Shown here in pieces: positions 1 to 7,459 of a stretch of DNA of 64,000 bases. Numbering within the stretch: the first letter of the stretch is position 1; every line of letters starts with the position of its first letter. The stretch is from Ammoniphilus resinae. GTDB taxonomy: Bacteria > Bacillota > Bacilli > Aneurinibacillales > RAOX-1. The stretch lies in NCBI RefSeq assembly GCF_017873965.1, contig NZ_JAGGKT010000002.1:224312-288311 (forward strand), given 5' to 3'. The notes below the pieces were generated by a model. That model was not told the DNA's origin. It worked only from the letters and a program-made list of their open reading frames with translations, and searched no databases. The position numbers and the translations under genes are program-made.

Positions 1-569
1 GGAAAAACACTTTTCCTTAGCCGATGCAGATCTCTTCTGATATCAAACACTTCATTCATCAAAGCCCGATTCGACTTTTGCTCCAGCTGCTGGATCTCGT
101 CTAGTCGATCCTCGATTTTATATAGAATGGGGAAGTAATTATCGACTATTTTATCCAACAACAAATGAAAGACATTCACCGGTTTCATGTTTTCAAGGTT
201 TTCCCCATTAAGCACCCGCTCCCAGGTTGTTTCCAATTCTGCAGATGTTTTTATATGAAAGGTTACGAGATAATTCTCCGCAAGAAATACATCCACTTCC
301 TCTGGGCGAAGGGTAATCGGGTTGAGTCCGTCCACCACAAAAAACCGGTACCCTTCATAATAGTCCAATTTGGGGCGTTGCAGAAATTGAAAACAATCCT
401 CAATAGCCAGTGGATGAAATTTAAAATAGGTGTGCAAAATTTTCGTTTCCACATCTGTAGGAAAATGGAAATCCACCCAATACCAAAGAATGTCGGGATT
501 TGTTAATTTTTCAACTGGCATATCAGTGGCCAACTGGCCATTAGTACTTATTGCTAATGTCCTTATCAA
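1..569 (-). CDS. corA: CorA-family Mg2+/divalent cation transporter, N-terminal part (runs off left edge)
   Basis: This leftward frame is open to the window edge, so only about 189 codons of the cytoplasmic N-terminal domain are visible. The pore helices with the GMN signature lie outside. CorA-type stretches can be read: FHPLAIEDCFQFLQRPKLDY, YLVTFHIKTSAEL, and the long-helix start KIVDNYFPILYKIEDRLDEI. I chose the TTG at 569, giving MIRTLAIS, because AGAGG lies 8 bases upstream and CorA proteins commonly begin MIRTLA. An ATG at 611 in the same frame has no ribosome binding site. CorA proteins are pentameric inner-membrane channels for Mg2+ (some carry Co2+ or Ni2+). The gene follows the terpene-cyclase-like gene by about 60 bases and may be cotranscribed with it. 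Confidence 0.85.
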   Translation of the reverse strand, partial: MIRTLAISTNGQLATDMPVEKLTNPDILWYWVDFHFPTDVETKILHTYFKFHPLAIEDCFQFLQRPKLDYYEGYRFFVVDGLNPITLRPEEVDVFLAENYLVTFHIKTSAELETTWERVLNGENLENMKPVNVFHLLLDKIVDNYFPILYKIEDRLDEIQQLEQKSNRALMNEVFDIRRDLHRLRKSVF

Positions 570-628
570 GCTATGACCTCTTTTTGGAGTTTTAAAAGAT
601 AAAATTCCCATTTTCAGACAAGATATGC

Positions 629-1279
629 CTATCGAACAAAGACTCGCAAATCCTTTCTTTTTTGATCAAGCAAGATCAGATAGACGACATCAAAGAAAAA
701 CGTACTGATATAGAAAAACATCAACAAGGTAGAAGTGGGGTAGAGAGAATAGCACAAAAAGGACGCCCCGATCGTTCCGACTAGTTTAAAAATGGCAATA
801 TAGATGGATTGCCCCTTTAGGTGGTTTCTTCTAAAGAGCATCAAGATAAACAAGATTGACATCATAAGATTTAAGCCATAGGCAGAAATGGCAGTCCCAA
901 ATTCAGAAAACTCCAGTTTCATCGTATAATGTATGCCAAATGATAGAACCAAGGTGACCACCGCGGTTGGGACAAATAGTTGCTCCGAGAGCGGTTTAGG
1001 CAGTTCACTCTTTGAGTACTTGATAAATTGATAAAAAATAATCAAATCCAATCCAAACCAAATAGAATTAATATAAACCTGTCCGTAGTCGAGGGGAAAC
1101 AAAAAGGAATAGATAAACTCCCATGTCGCGTTCCCGCAAAGGGCAGCAAAAGGCATACCACAGCTTTTATCTTTAAACCCTTTATAAATCAAGACCAAGT
1201 AGGTAAGAATCCAACCCATACCCATTACCATTTGTAAAAATATTTCCATTTCAAAAGGAAATACATGTGCTCTGACCAC
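629..1279 (-). CDS. Multi-pass membrane protein resembling transmembrane (Pyr4/PaxB-type) terpene cyclases
   Basis: A 216-residue, very hydrophobic protein with about seven membrane helices. Near the N-terminus it has a GMGWILTYLVLIYKG segment followed by NATWEFIYSFLFP. Near the C-terminus the last helix carries FFFDVVYLILLD. In fungal Pyr4/PaxB meroterpenoid cyclases a Glu in an (I/A)WE motif and an Asp in the last helix are the proposed catalytic acids, and both positions have counterparts here. Bacterial homologues are known mainly from sequence, so substrate and role are unknown. No prenyltransferase or terpene-pathway gene lies nearby. The GTG at 1279 has AAAGGGG upstream; an in-frame ATG ten codons later is an alternative. 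The family assignment is by motif only. Confidence 0.55.
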   Translation of the reverse strand: MVRAHVFPFEMEIFLQMVMGMGWILTYLVLIYKGFKDKSCGMPFAALCGNATWEFIYSFLFPLDYGQVYINSIWFGLDLIIFYQFIKYSKSELPKPLSEQLFVPTAVVTLVLSFGIHYTMKLEFSEFGTAISAYGLNLMMSILFILMLFRRNHLKGQSIYIAIFKLVGTIGASFLCYSLYPTSTLLMFFYISTFFFDVVYLILLDQKRKDLRVFVR

Positions 1280-1366
1280 ATCCTCGAACCCCTTTATATA
1301 AGGTTATAGTAGATTATACAAACCAGGACTGATTTTCATTACTTTGAATTTTTCCAAGCGAAGGTA

Positions 1367-1395
1367 TTGCCTAAAAACAAAAAATACTATATGAT
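1367..1395 (+). promoter_or_regulatory. Sigma-A-type promoter of the glaH leader
   Basis: TTGCCT at 1367-1372, a 17-base spacer, and TATGAT at 1390-1395. It predicts transcription starting near 1402, at the foot of the first leader hairpin. Confidence 0.65.
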
Positions 1396-1400
1396 ATAAA

Positions 1401-1601
1401 CAAGGTATTAACCTTGCAAAATACGTCTAAAAAGGAAGCCCCTTTACGAACCCGTATAAAGCTTGGTTACCGATTTAAAATGTAGAATTTAAAAGAAAAA
1501 CTGAGAAAAATGCGAAACTCTGGGCGCTCAGAGGTTACAAGTATTTGAAGCCAGTTATATCACTCCTATTCATCATAGGGAGTGTTATGACTGGCTTTTT
1601 A
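1401..1601 (+). ncRNA. Structured leader RNA / candidate riboswitch-attenuator upstream of glaH
   Basis: The roughly 215 bases between the promoter and the glaH ribosome binding site hold a series of hairpins and no gene. They are CAAGGT-ATTA-ACCTTG (1401-1416), AAAGG/CCTTT (about 1439-1453), CTCTG-GGCGCT-CAGAG (1518-1533), and a long imperfect hairpin at 1549-1596. The last has arms AGCCAGTTATATCACTCC and GGAGTGTTATGACTGGCT, followed directly by a T run, so it looks like a terminator inside the leader. I compared it from memory with lysine, c-di-GMP-I, glycine, cobalamin, guanidine, ZTP and T-box elements and found no match. It could be a regulated leader or a small RNA gene ending before glaH. 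Confidence 0.5.
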
Positions 1602-1632
1602 AATTTCCACAAGAATATTGGAGGTAAAAAAG

Positions 1633-2571
1633 ATGAGTACACTAATTTTGGAGAAAAAACGACCTTTCATACAAAATCAACCAGGATTTAAGATATCTAC
1701 CCATCCGGAACATGATCGTTTGTACCACATCCAATTGGATGATGCTGTAGTTGCTGAATTTTTCCAGGCGACAACCGATGCCATGCCGCAAAGATTGCAG
1801 TATGTGCCCTATGCAAGATTATTGATGTCCCATAAACTCAATGAAATAGCAGGTGAGGGTTTTGCCGAAGCGCTTCGGGGGATTGTTAATGACCGGGAAA
1901 GCGGTGGATTTACCATTGGGGTGCAAAATCAGACAAGCAATCCGGATGATTTTGTCCGCTTCGGAACAGCCATCTCTCATTTGATAGGAATTCCCAACCT
2001 GGATGCCATGACGGGCACCTTTTATGCAAGATTTACGGTGAAGGATACAGACAGCAGTGATTCCTATCTACGGCAAGCATACCGTCTTTTTACTCTACAC
2101 ACCGATGGAACGTTTGTTGATGAACCCACCGATTGGCTATTAATGATGAAAATGCAGGAACAGCATGCAAAAGGTGGGGAATCTCGCATCCTTCATCTTG
2201 ATGATTGGGAGGACCTAGAGAAGTTCTCCCGCCACCCACTGGCAACTTATAAAATGACCTATAAATCACCACCAAGTAAAAATGTCGAGCAAGTGATCCA
2301 ACGCCAGACGTTCTATACACGAAACAACAAGCCTTGTATGTGTTTTATTGATCAATTCGCTCACCCAGAAACCATGGAGCAGGCCGTTTATTTAAGTGAA
2401 ATGTCTGGGTCACTTGAAAACAGTCCGGCAACCAAAGCCATGCCGCTGCCGATTGGTGACTTGATTGTTCTCAACAATCATTTCTGGATGCATGGAAGGG
2501 CGCCATTTGAGAAGAATCCTGAGTTATTCCGGGAGCTCATGCGCCAGCGTGGTGTTTTTGCAACAACATAA
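1633..2571 (+). CDS. glaH: Glutarate 2-hydroxylase, 2-oxoglutarate/Fe(II)-dependent (CsiD/GlaH)
   Basis: GlaH (CsiD) hydroxylates glutarate to L-2-hydroxyglutarate in lysine/glutarate breakdown, using 2-oxoglutarate, O2 and Fe(II). The 312-residue protein has the family's usual length. Its facial-triad motif is HTDGT (His156, Asp158), and the distal His is in FWMHGRAPFE (His287), followed by Arg residues near the C-terminus that would bind 2-oxoglutarate. The ATG at 1633 has GGAGG nine bases upstream. The usual partners lhgO, gabD and gabT are not adjacent, so the L-2-hydroxyglutarate oxidase would have to be elsewhere. The gene sits alone between its leader RNA and a palindrome that can act as terminator. 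Confidence 0.9.
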   Translation: MSTLILEKKRPFIQNQPGFKISTHPEHDRLYHIQLDDAVVAEFFQATTDAMPQRLQYVPYARLLMSHKLNEIAGEGFAEALRGIVNDRESGGFTIGVQNQTSNPDDFVRFGTAISHLIGIPNLDAMTGTFYARFTVKDTDSSDSYLRQAYRLFTLHTDGTFVDEPTDWLLMMKMQEQHAKGGESRILHLDDWEDLEKFSRHPLATYKMTYKSPPSKNVEQVIQRQTFYTRNNKPCMCFIDQFAHPETMEQAVYLSEMSGSLENSPATKAMPLPIGDLIVLNNHFWMHGRAPFEKNPELFRELMRQRGVFATT

Positions 2572-2606
2572 TAGTGAGGGTGCTAATTACCTTCTATCCA
2601 TCAGAC

Positions 2607-2635
2607 AATAGCGGAAATTTTTCCGCTATTTTTGA
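2607..2635 (+). terminator. Repeat-family palindrome acting as terminator after glaH
   Basis: AATAGCGGAAA/TTTCCGCTATT with a following T run: a perfect member of the window-wide palindrome family. A degenerate second copy follows at about 2657-2681. Confidence 0.65.
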
Positions 2636-2777
2636 TTTCCGGACAGATTCTAACCAAATAAAGGAAAATTTTTTCGTTATTAGAGAGCAATGAGAAGGTA
2701 TTCATAATCTAGTTGCCAAGATACTAGCTCTCTCCTAAAATAAAAAGCAGGTAAAAAAGTAGAGGGAGCAATTCGGA

Positions 2778-3074
2778 ATGAAAAAGGAACTGGAAAATAC
2801 GATTATCCAAAATTATCAACGGGATGAAGGCATGATGATCCTTGTCTTTGCCCAGTGGTGTGTGAATCATGGGTTGAATCCTCAGGAGATATACCTCAAA
2901 GCATACCCAACACAAGGGAAAAATCAACTGTTAAGCCAAATGAATGAACTTACCGTACCAAAGGAAGAGGCCGGGGAAATTCCTGATCAAACCCTTCTCA
3001 ATGTTCTTTCGATGTTTGGCAATGAGGATTTGGCTTTTGTTGTCTCCGGGATTATTGCCGAACGGAAAGAATAA
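2778..3074 (+). CDS. Conserved-looking small cytosolic protein of unknown function
   Basis: I do not recognise this 98-residue protein. It has no signal peptide, membrane segment or metal motif, is acidic and mostly helical, and contains the stretch LVFAQWCVNHGLNPQEIYLKA. GAGGGAG stands about 10 bases before the ATG, which supports real translation. It lies about 100 bases upstream of the molybdopterin oxidoreductase on the same strand with no terminator visible between them. A role with that enzyme, for example as an assembly helper, is possible but is only inferred from position. Confidence 0.55.
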   Translation: MKKELENTIIQNYQRDEGMMILVFAQWCVNHGLNPQEIYLKAYPTQGKNQLLSQMNELTVPKEEAGEIPDQTLLNVLSMFGNEDLAFVVSGIIAERKE

Positions 3075-3173
3075 GCGGGATATAGTGCCATGTCCTCTTC
3101 CTGGTGTCATATAAATAAAGGAGAAACCTATATTCCTCGCGAAATTAGTCCTTATCGATAAAATTGAAGGGAA

Positions 3174-5264
3174 GTGCAGCACGTGCCTCCATATACTGAT
3201 CAAGAAAATGGGGTATTCCACTCGGTCTGTCCGTTGGACTGCCCGGACGCTTGTGCCCTCCATGTTACGAAGAAGGACGGAAAAATCGTCAAGGTCTCAG
3301 GAAATCCCGATCATCCGATTACAAAAGGCACCATCTGCCATAAGGTGCGGCATATGGCAGACCGAATCTATCATCCTGAACGTGTCCTTCACCCTTTGAA
3401 ACGAGTAGGGCCAAAAGGAAAAGGGGAATTTCAGCGGATTTCGTGGGAGCAAGCGATCACTGAGATTGAAAATCGCTATCGAAGCATTATACAAGAACAT
3501 GGTCCAGAAGCAATCCTTCCTTACAGCTATTATGGAAATATGGGGTTTGTGAACGCCGATGGGATGGATCGTAGATTTTTCCACCGCTTGGGATCAAGCC
3601 AGCTTGACCAAACGATCTGTAGTATTGCTGGAAACGTTGGCTACAGCTATACCATGGGGGTAACAGGTGGAATCAGTCCTGAAGAAACGGTCAAATCGAA
3701 GTTAATCATCGTTTGGGGCGGAAATCTGGTCAGCACAAATATGCATCAGGTCGTCCTAGCCGAACAAGCCAGGAAAAACGGCGCGAAAATCGTTGTCATC
3801 GATGTTCACAGGAACCAAACGGGAAAGTGGGCAGACTGGTTTATTCCTATCCATCCAGGAACCGATGCTGCTTTAGCGCTCGGGATGATGCACCTCCTGT
3901 TTGCTGAACATTTGGTTGACGAAGCATTCATGGAGCAATATACGTTTGGATGGAAGGAATTGCGAGAGCACGTAAAAGAATATCCACCTGAACGGGTATC
4001 CCGCATCACCGGCGTACCCGAGGAAGACATCATCAAACTGGCCAAAATGTATGGGGAGATCTCTCCTTCTTTTATTCGGATTGGAAACGGACTCCAACAC
4101 CATGACAACGGCGGGATGAACGTTCGTACCATTGCTTGTCTGCCTGCCCTAACCGGACAATGGGCCCTTGAAGGTGGAGGAGCAGTGAAAAGCAATGGCT
4201 GGTACGGGCAGGTGAACTTTTCCGCCTTGCAAAGACCTGAATTAAGATCAAATAAACAGGCAAGAACAATCAATATGAACCAGATTGCTGACGCCCTATT
4301 GGACCTGAATCCCTCCATTCATGCCCTATTCGTCTATAACAGCAATCCGGCGGTAGTCGCGCCAAACACAACCAAAGTCCAACAAGGCTTAATGCGAGAA
4401 GATCTATTCACCGTGGTTCATGATCTGTTTATTACGGATACAGCTAAATACGCCGATCTAGTGCTACCAGCGACTTCCACTTTCGAGAACACCGATTTAT
4501 ATAAATCCTACTGGCATCACTATATGCAATTGCAGGAGCCCATCATCCCGCAGCAAGGGGAAAGTGTCTCGAACTTTCAACTATTCAAAAGCTTAGCCAA
4601 GGCGTTTGGCTTTGATGAAGAAGCATTCGATGATACAGAAGAGGACCTGATTGAACAGGCCCTGGATTTTCCATCCAATCCCTATTTGCAGGGTGTGACA
4701 TTGCGAGCATTGAAAGAAAAGGGTTGGGTCAAACTACATATGGAAGCAGGAAAACCCTTCCTAAAGAAACTGCCAACAACAAGCGGAAAAATCGAGCTAT
4801 ATTCAGAATCGATGAAAAAAAAGGGAATGCCTCCCTTACCAACATATGTGCCACTAGAAGAAGGGTTTGATACGGAGTCAGATGTTAGAAAGGATGAACG
4901 TTATCCCCTGATGTTTGTCACGCCGCCAAACCATCAGTTTCTGAATTCAACTTTTGCCAACGTAAAAAAACATCAATATCTGGAGAAACAACCACTACTG
5001 CAAATTCATCGGGTAGATGCTGCCAAAAGGGGAATTATTGACGGTGATCTCGTTCGAATTTTCAATGATCGCGGCTACTGTGTTTTACCGGCAAAAGTAT
5101 GTGAAGATATGCTGCCGGGCACACTGATTAGCCAAGGACTATGGTGGGGCGGGGAACTTCAAAACCGTGTCAACCATTTGACCTCCACCCGAGTAGCCGA
5201 TATGGGTGGAGGAGCCACCTTCTTTTCTACTACGGTCCAAGCAGAGAAAACGGAGGAAACCTAG
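3174..5264 (+). CDS. Molybdopterin oxidoreductase, DMSO-reductase superfamily (YoaE-like)
   Basis: A 696-residue cytosolic protein with the N-terminal [4Fe-4S] domain of this superfamily. The four cysteines are C19, C23 and C27 in VCPLDCPDACALHV and C55 in GTICHK. The large bis-MGD-binding core follows (VWGGNLVSTNMHQ, VIDVHRNQT, IGNGLQHHDNGG, YNSNPAVV, LPATSTFENTD), and then the C-terminal MopB-binding domain (FVTPPNHQFLNS). No Tat signal is present, so it acts inside the cell. The physiological substrate cannot be read from the sequence. GTG at 3174 and GTG at 3183 are both possible starts; GAAGGG precedes both, with better spacing for 3183. Confidence 0.85.
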   Translation: MQHVPPYTDQENGVFHSVCPLDCPDACALHVTKKDGKIVKVSGNPDHPITKGTICHKVRHMADRIYHPERVLHPLKRVGPKGKGEFQRISWEQAITEIENRYRSIIQEHGPEAILPYSYYGNMGFVNADGMDRRFFHRLGSSQLDQTICSIAGNVGYSYTMGVTGGISPEETVKSKLIIVWGGNLVSTNMHQVVLAEQARKNGAKIVVIDVHRNQTGKWADWFIPIHPGTDAALALGMMHLLFAEHLVDEAFMEQYTFGWKELREHVKEYPPERVSRITGVPEEDIIKLAKMYGEISPSFIRIGNGLQHHDNGGMNVRTIACLPALTGQWALEGGGAVKSNGWYGQVNFSALQRPELRSNKQARTINMNQIADALLDLNPSIHALFVYNSNPAVVAPNTTKVQQGLMREDLFTVVHDLFITDTAKYADLVLPATSTFENTDLYKSYWHHYMQLQEPIIPQQGESVSNFQLFKSLAKAFGFDEEAFDDTEEDLIEQALDFPSNPYLQGVTLRALKEKGWVKLHMEAGKPFLKKLPTTSGKIELYSESMKKKGMPPLPTYVPLEEGFDTESDVRKDERYPLMFVTPPNHQFLNSTFANVKKHQYLEKQPLLQIHRVDAAKRGIIDGDLVRIFNDRGYCVLPAKVCEDMLPGTLISQGLWWGGELQNRVNHLTSTRVADMGGGATFFSTTVQAEKTEET

Positions 5265-5309
5265 CTATGGAAAGCCGTTGAGGCTGGATTAGGAAAATCC
5301 CGAATGTTC

Positions 5310-5436
5310 TATACTACAAAAAATAAACAGCACGAACCCTCACCATGATTCAAATGCCCTTGACGGAAGGGCAAGAGGCCCGATGGAAGTTTGGAAACAT
5401 CGTTAGGAGGGTAGCGGTCACGCACCCTCCTTTTTT
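5310..5436 (+). ncRNA. Attenuator-type leader RNA upstream of the TerC-family gene
   Basis: A TATACT -10-like hexamer at 5310 precedes a compact RNA. Its terminator is AGGAGGGT (5405-5412), an inner GCG-GTCA-CGC, ACCCTCCT (5424-5431), then six Ts. The segment CACGAACCCTC at 5331-5341 nearly copies the terminator's own 3' arm, CACGCACCCTC at 5419-5429. ACCCTC (5336-5341) can therefore pair with GAGGGT (5407-5412) and block the terminator. Between them are a perfect hairpin, TGCCCTT-gacgg-AAGGGCA, and a CGATG/CATCG hairpin. This is the geometry of an ON-type riboswitch. The Mn2+ yybP-ykoY class often precedes TerC genes, but its conserved loops are not present. Confidence 0.6.
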
Positions 5437-5521
5437 AACGCAAAGAAAACATTTATCAATCAATTTAATGAGTAAGAAGAAATTTTATCGATCCTTAATT
5501 TTTAAGCACGCAATTTGCCTG

Positions 5522-5562
5522 CATTTTGTTATGATAGTACTGTTTCAAATCTAAAAGGAGGT
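5522..5562 (+). promoter_or_regulatory. Possible extended -10 promoter and strong RBS for the TerC-family gene
   Basis: TGT-TATGAT at about 5526-5534 has the TGn extended -10 form, with no clear -35. AAGGAGGTG at 5554-5562 is a near-perfect ribosome binding site that fixes the TTG start at 5571. If this promoter is used, the upstream terminator at 5405-5436 would control only transcripts from further upstream. Confidence 0.4.
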
Positions 5563-5570
5563 GTTAGAAG

Positions 5571-6248
5571 TTGGAAGGCGATTTTATTGTTGGACTTTTA
5601 AAGTTGATCCTTATTAATATTGTTTTAAGCGGTGACAATGCCGTGGTTATCGCCTTAGCCTGCCGTAATTTGCCAGCCCATCAACAAAAAAAGGCCATTC
5701 TTTGGGGGAGCTTCGGGGCAATTGGGCTAAGGATTGTTTTGACTTTTATTGCGGTTTGGCTATTGCAAATTCCTTTTCTGCAAGTTGCCGGCGGGCTTTT
5801 ATTGATCTGGATCGCAATTAAATTATTAAAGGGCGATGGTGAAGAGGAACATCTTAAGGCTGGGACAAGTATGGCTGCAGCGATCAAAACCATTATTGTT
5901 GCCGATTTCGTTATGAGTCTTGACAACGTATTGGCCGTAGCTGGTGCAGCCGGCGGGAACTATCTGTTAATTATCCTCGGATTGGCGATCAGTATTCCTT
6001 TGATCATATGGGGCAGCCAGCTATTGATGGCGCTCATGAGCCGCTTTCCCATCATCGTATTATTGGGTGCCGCGCTATTAGGGTACACAGCAGGTGAGAT
6101 GGCATTGACAGATAAGGCCGTCGGGCATTTCATCGAAACGGCGTTCCCAATAGGGCATTACATACTTCCAATTGGTCTGGCAATTCTGGTGGTCGTCGTT
6201 GGAAAATTATTAGGCAGAAAAAATAGCACACTTGTTGATCAAAATTAA
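5571..6248 (+). CDS. TerC/YjbE-family integral membrane protein, probable metal export
   Basis: A 225-residue protein with about seven membrane helices and the TerC family pattern: NIVLSGDNAVVIALACRNLP near the N-terminus and the matching repeat DFVMSLDNVLAVAGAA in the middle. Acidic residues within these two inverted-repeat halves (the GDN and LDN motifs) form the family's signature. Relatives in Bacillus (YkoY, YceF, YjbE) are tied to Mn2+ export and to metal loading of secreted enzymes. The start is TTG, supported by AAGGAGGTG nine bases before it. Here the upstream leader suggests ligand or metal control, and a clean terminator follows at once, so this is a single-gene unit. Confidence 0.85.
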   Translation: MEGDFIVGLLKLILINIVLSGDNAVVIALACRNLPAHQQKKAILWGSFGAIGLRIVLTFIAVWLLQIPFLQVAGGLLLIWIAIKLLKGDGEEEHLKAGTSMAAAIKTIIVADFVMSLDNVLAVAGAAGGNYLLIILGLAISIPLIIWGSQLLMALMSRFPIIVLLGAALLGYTAGEMALTDKAVGHFIETAFPIGHYILPIGLAILVVVVGKLLGRKNSTLVDQN

Positions 6249-6268
6249 AAGCCCGAGGGGGCTTTTTT
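6247..6268 (+). terminator. Terminator after the TerC-family gene
   Basis: AAAAGCCC-gagg-GGGCTTTT with a T run. Confidence 0.8.
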
Positions 6269-6373
6269 GGATTGAGAGGATTAGGTGGTTGCAAAGTTGC
6301 AGCAGCCATCTTTTTTTGCTAGTTAGGGTATAATGAAAAAAGTGATGACAAATTTAGGAAGGGCGTGAAGTAA

Positions 6374-7357
6374 GTGAAAAAGGTCGCGATTTTGGCAACA
6401 GGGGGTACAATTTCTAGTGCTGCAGATAGCAGAACGGAATTAATCAATTATAAATCGGGTACGTTTACAGGAGATGAAATTATAAATCAAATCCCGGAAC
6501 TACGCGAAATTGCCGACGTCCACATAGAGCAGACCACCAATTTTAGCAGTATGGAAATGACCGCGAAGGAATGGACGATTTTACGGGAGAAGGCCCTCCA
6601 TTACTTAAATGAGTTGGATTTTGATGGTGTGGTCATTACACATGGAACAAATACGATTGAGGAAACGGCCTATTTTTTACATCTCACCTGCAATGTCAGC
6701 AAGCCTATTGTCATCGTTGGCTCCCAGCGTCCGCTTACGGGCCTAAGTTCAGACGCCCACTTAAATGTATACAACGCAGTAAAACTGGCGGCGAGTGAGG
6801 ATGCGGTCGGAAAAGGCGTATTGGTAATGATGAACGACGAAATTAATAGCGCTAGAGAAGTCACCAAAACCAACACCGTCCGTTTAGAAACTTTTCAATC
6901 GGGACAACTTGGCTTTCTTGGGTATGTAGATAATGATGGGGTTTTCTTTTATAGACAACCCACACGTATACATACGGCACAATCCCAGTTTAATGAACTT
7001 GACACACAGGAATTGGATCCAGTGGAAATCGTCTATTCTTATGCCGGTGCCGATGGCAATCTGATCCGTTGTTTGATTCCAACCGGGGTGAAAGGGATCG
7101 TCATCGCTGGAACGGGGACAGGAAGGTTTTCTTCCAAAGAACTGGAAGCCCTCGTTGAAGCGAAAAAACAGGGGATAGCCGTGGTGCGAAGCAGCCGTGT
7201 CGGCAATGGCCGCGTAATTCCCGAAGAGCAGTATGAACCATATGGTTTTGTCTCGGGAGATAATTTGTTGCCGCAAAAAGCAAGAATATTGCTCATGCTG
7301 GCGCTAAAAGTAACAAAGGATCCAGTGGAAATTCAACGGATATTTGATACTTATTAA
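6374..7357 (+). CDS. L-asparaginase family protein with Asn in place of the usual catalytic-motif Asp
   Basis: Asparaginases hydrolyse L-asparagine to aspartate and ammonia. This 327-residue protein has no signal peptide, so it is cytosolic. It carries the first active-site motif ATGGTISS (nucleophile Thr12) and the second-region motif VITHGTNTIEETAYF. Family members usually have THGTDT, with Asp (E. coli AnsB Asp90) holding the substrate amino group; here that residue is Asn93 (codon AAT). The catalytic Lys is kept (Lys165 in REVTKTNT). Some family members do carry GTNT, so the protein is probably folded and possibly active with altered substrate preference. The GTG start has GAAGGGCG upstream. 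Confidence 0.85.
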   Translation: MKKVAILATGGTISSAADSRTELINYKSGTFTGDEIINQIPELREIADVHIEQTTNFSSMEMTAKEWTILREKALHYLNELDFDGVVITHGTNTIEETAYFLHLTCNVSKPIVIVGSQRPLTGLSSDAHLNVYNAVKLAASEDAVGKGVLVMMNDEINSAREVTKTNTVRLETFQSGQLGFLGYVDNDGVFFYRQPTRIHTAQSQFNELDTQELDPVEIVYSYAGADGNLIRCLIPTGVKGIVIAGTGTGRFSSKELEALVEAKKQGIAVVRSSRVGNGRVIPEEQYEPYGFVSGDNLLPQKARILLMLALKVTKDPVEIQRIFDTY

Positions 7358-7391
7358 CATCCTTCAGAATAAACGTTCACAATTCCATAAT

Positions 7392-7420
7392 TTGACCCTA
7401 TAACCATCCAATTCTATAAT
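7392..7420 (+). promoter_or_regulatory. Sigma-A promoter of the DJ-1/PfpI gene
   Basis: TTGACC at 7392-7397, 17-base spacer, perfect TATAAT at 7415-7420. Confidence 0.8.
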
Positions 7421-7459
7421 AGAGTTGTAGTTCAATTGTCTTTAAAAGGGGTGTTAAAA

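Noticed and set aside
1401-1601. Lysine or c-di-GMP-I riboswitch before glaH
   Set aside because: Only short chance similarities (for example GGTTACCG) were seen; the required junction sequences are absent.
3806-4318. 170-codon ORF antisense to the molybdopterin oxidoreductase
   Set aside because: Shadow of a conserved catalytic gene.
5310-5436. Mn2+ yybP-ykoY riboswitch
   Set aside because: The conserved GGGGAGUAG and GAGACC-type strands of that class are missing, although the downstream gene family would suit it.
5345-5554. Rightward 69-codon ORF across the leader of the TerC-family gene
   Set aside because: It overlaps the hairpins and terminator of the leader, has no ribosome binding site and no family-like sequence.
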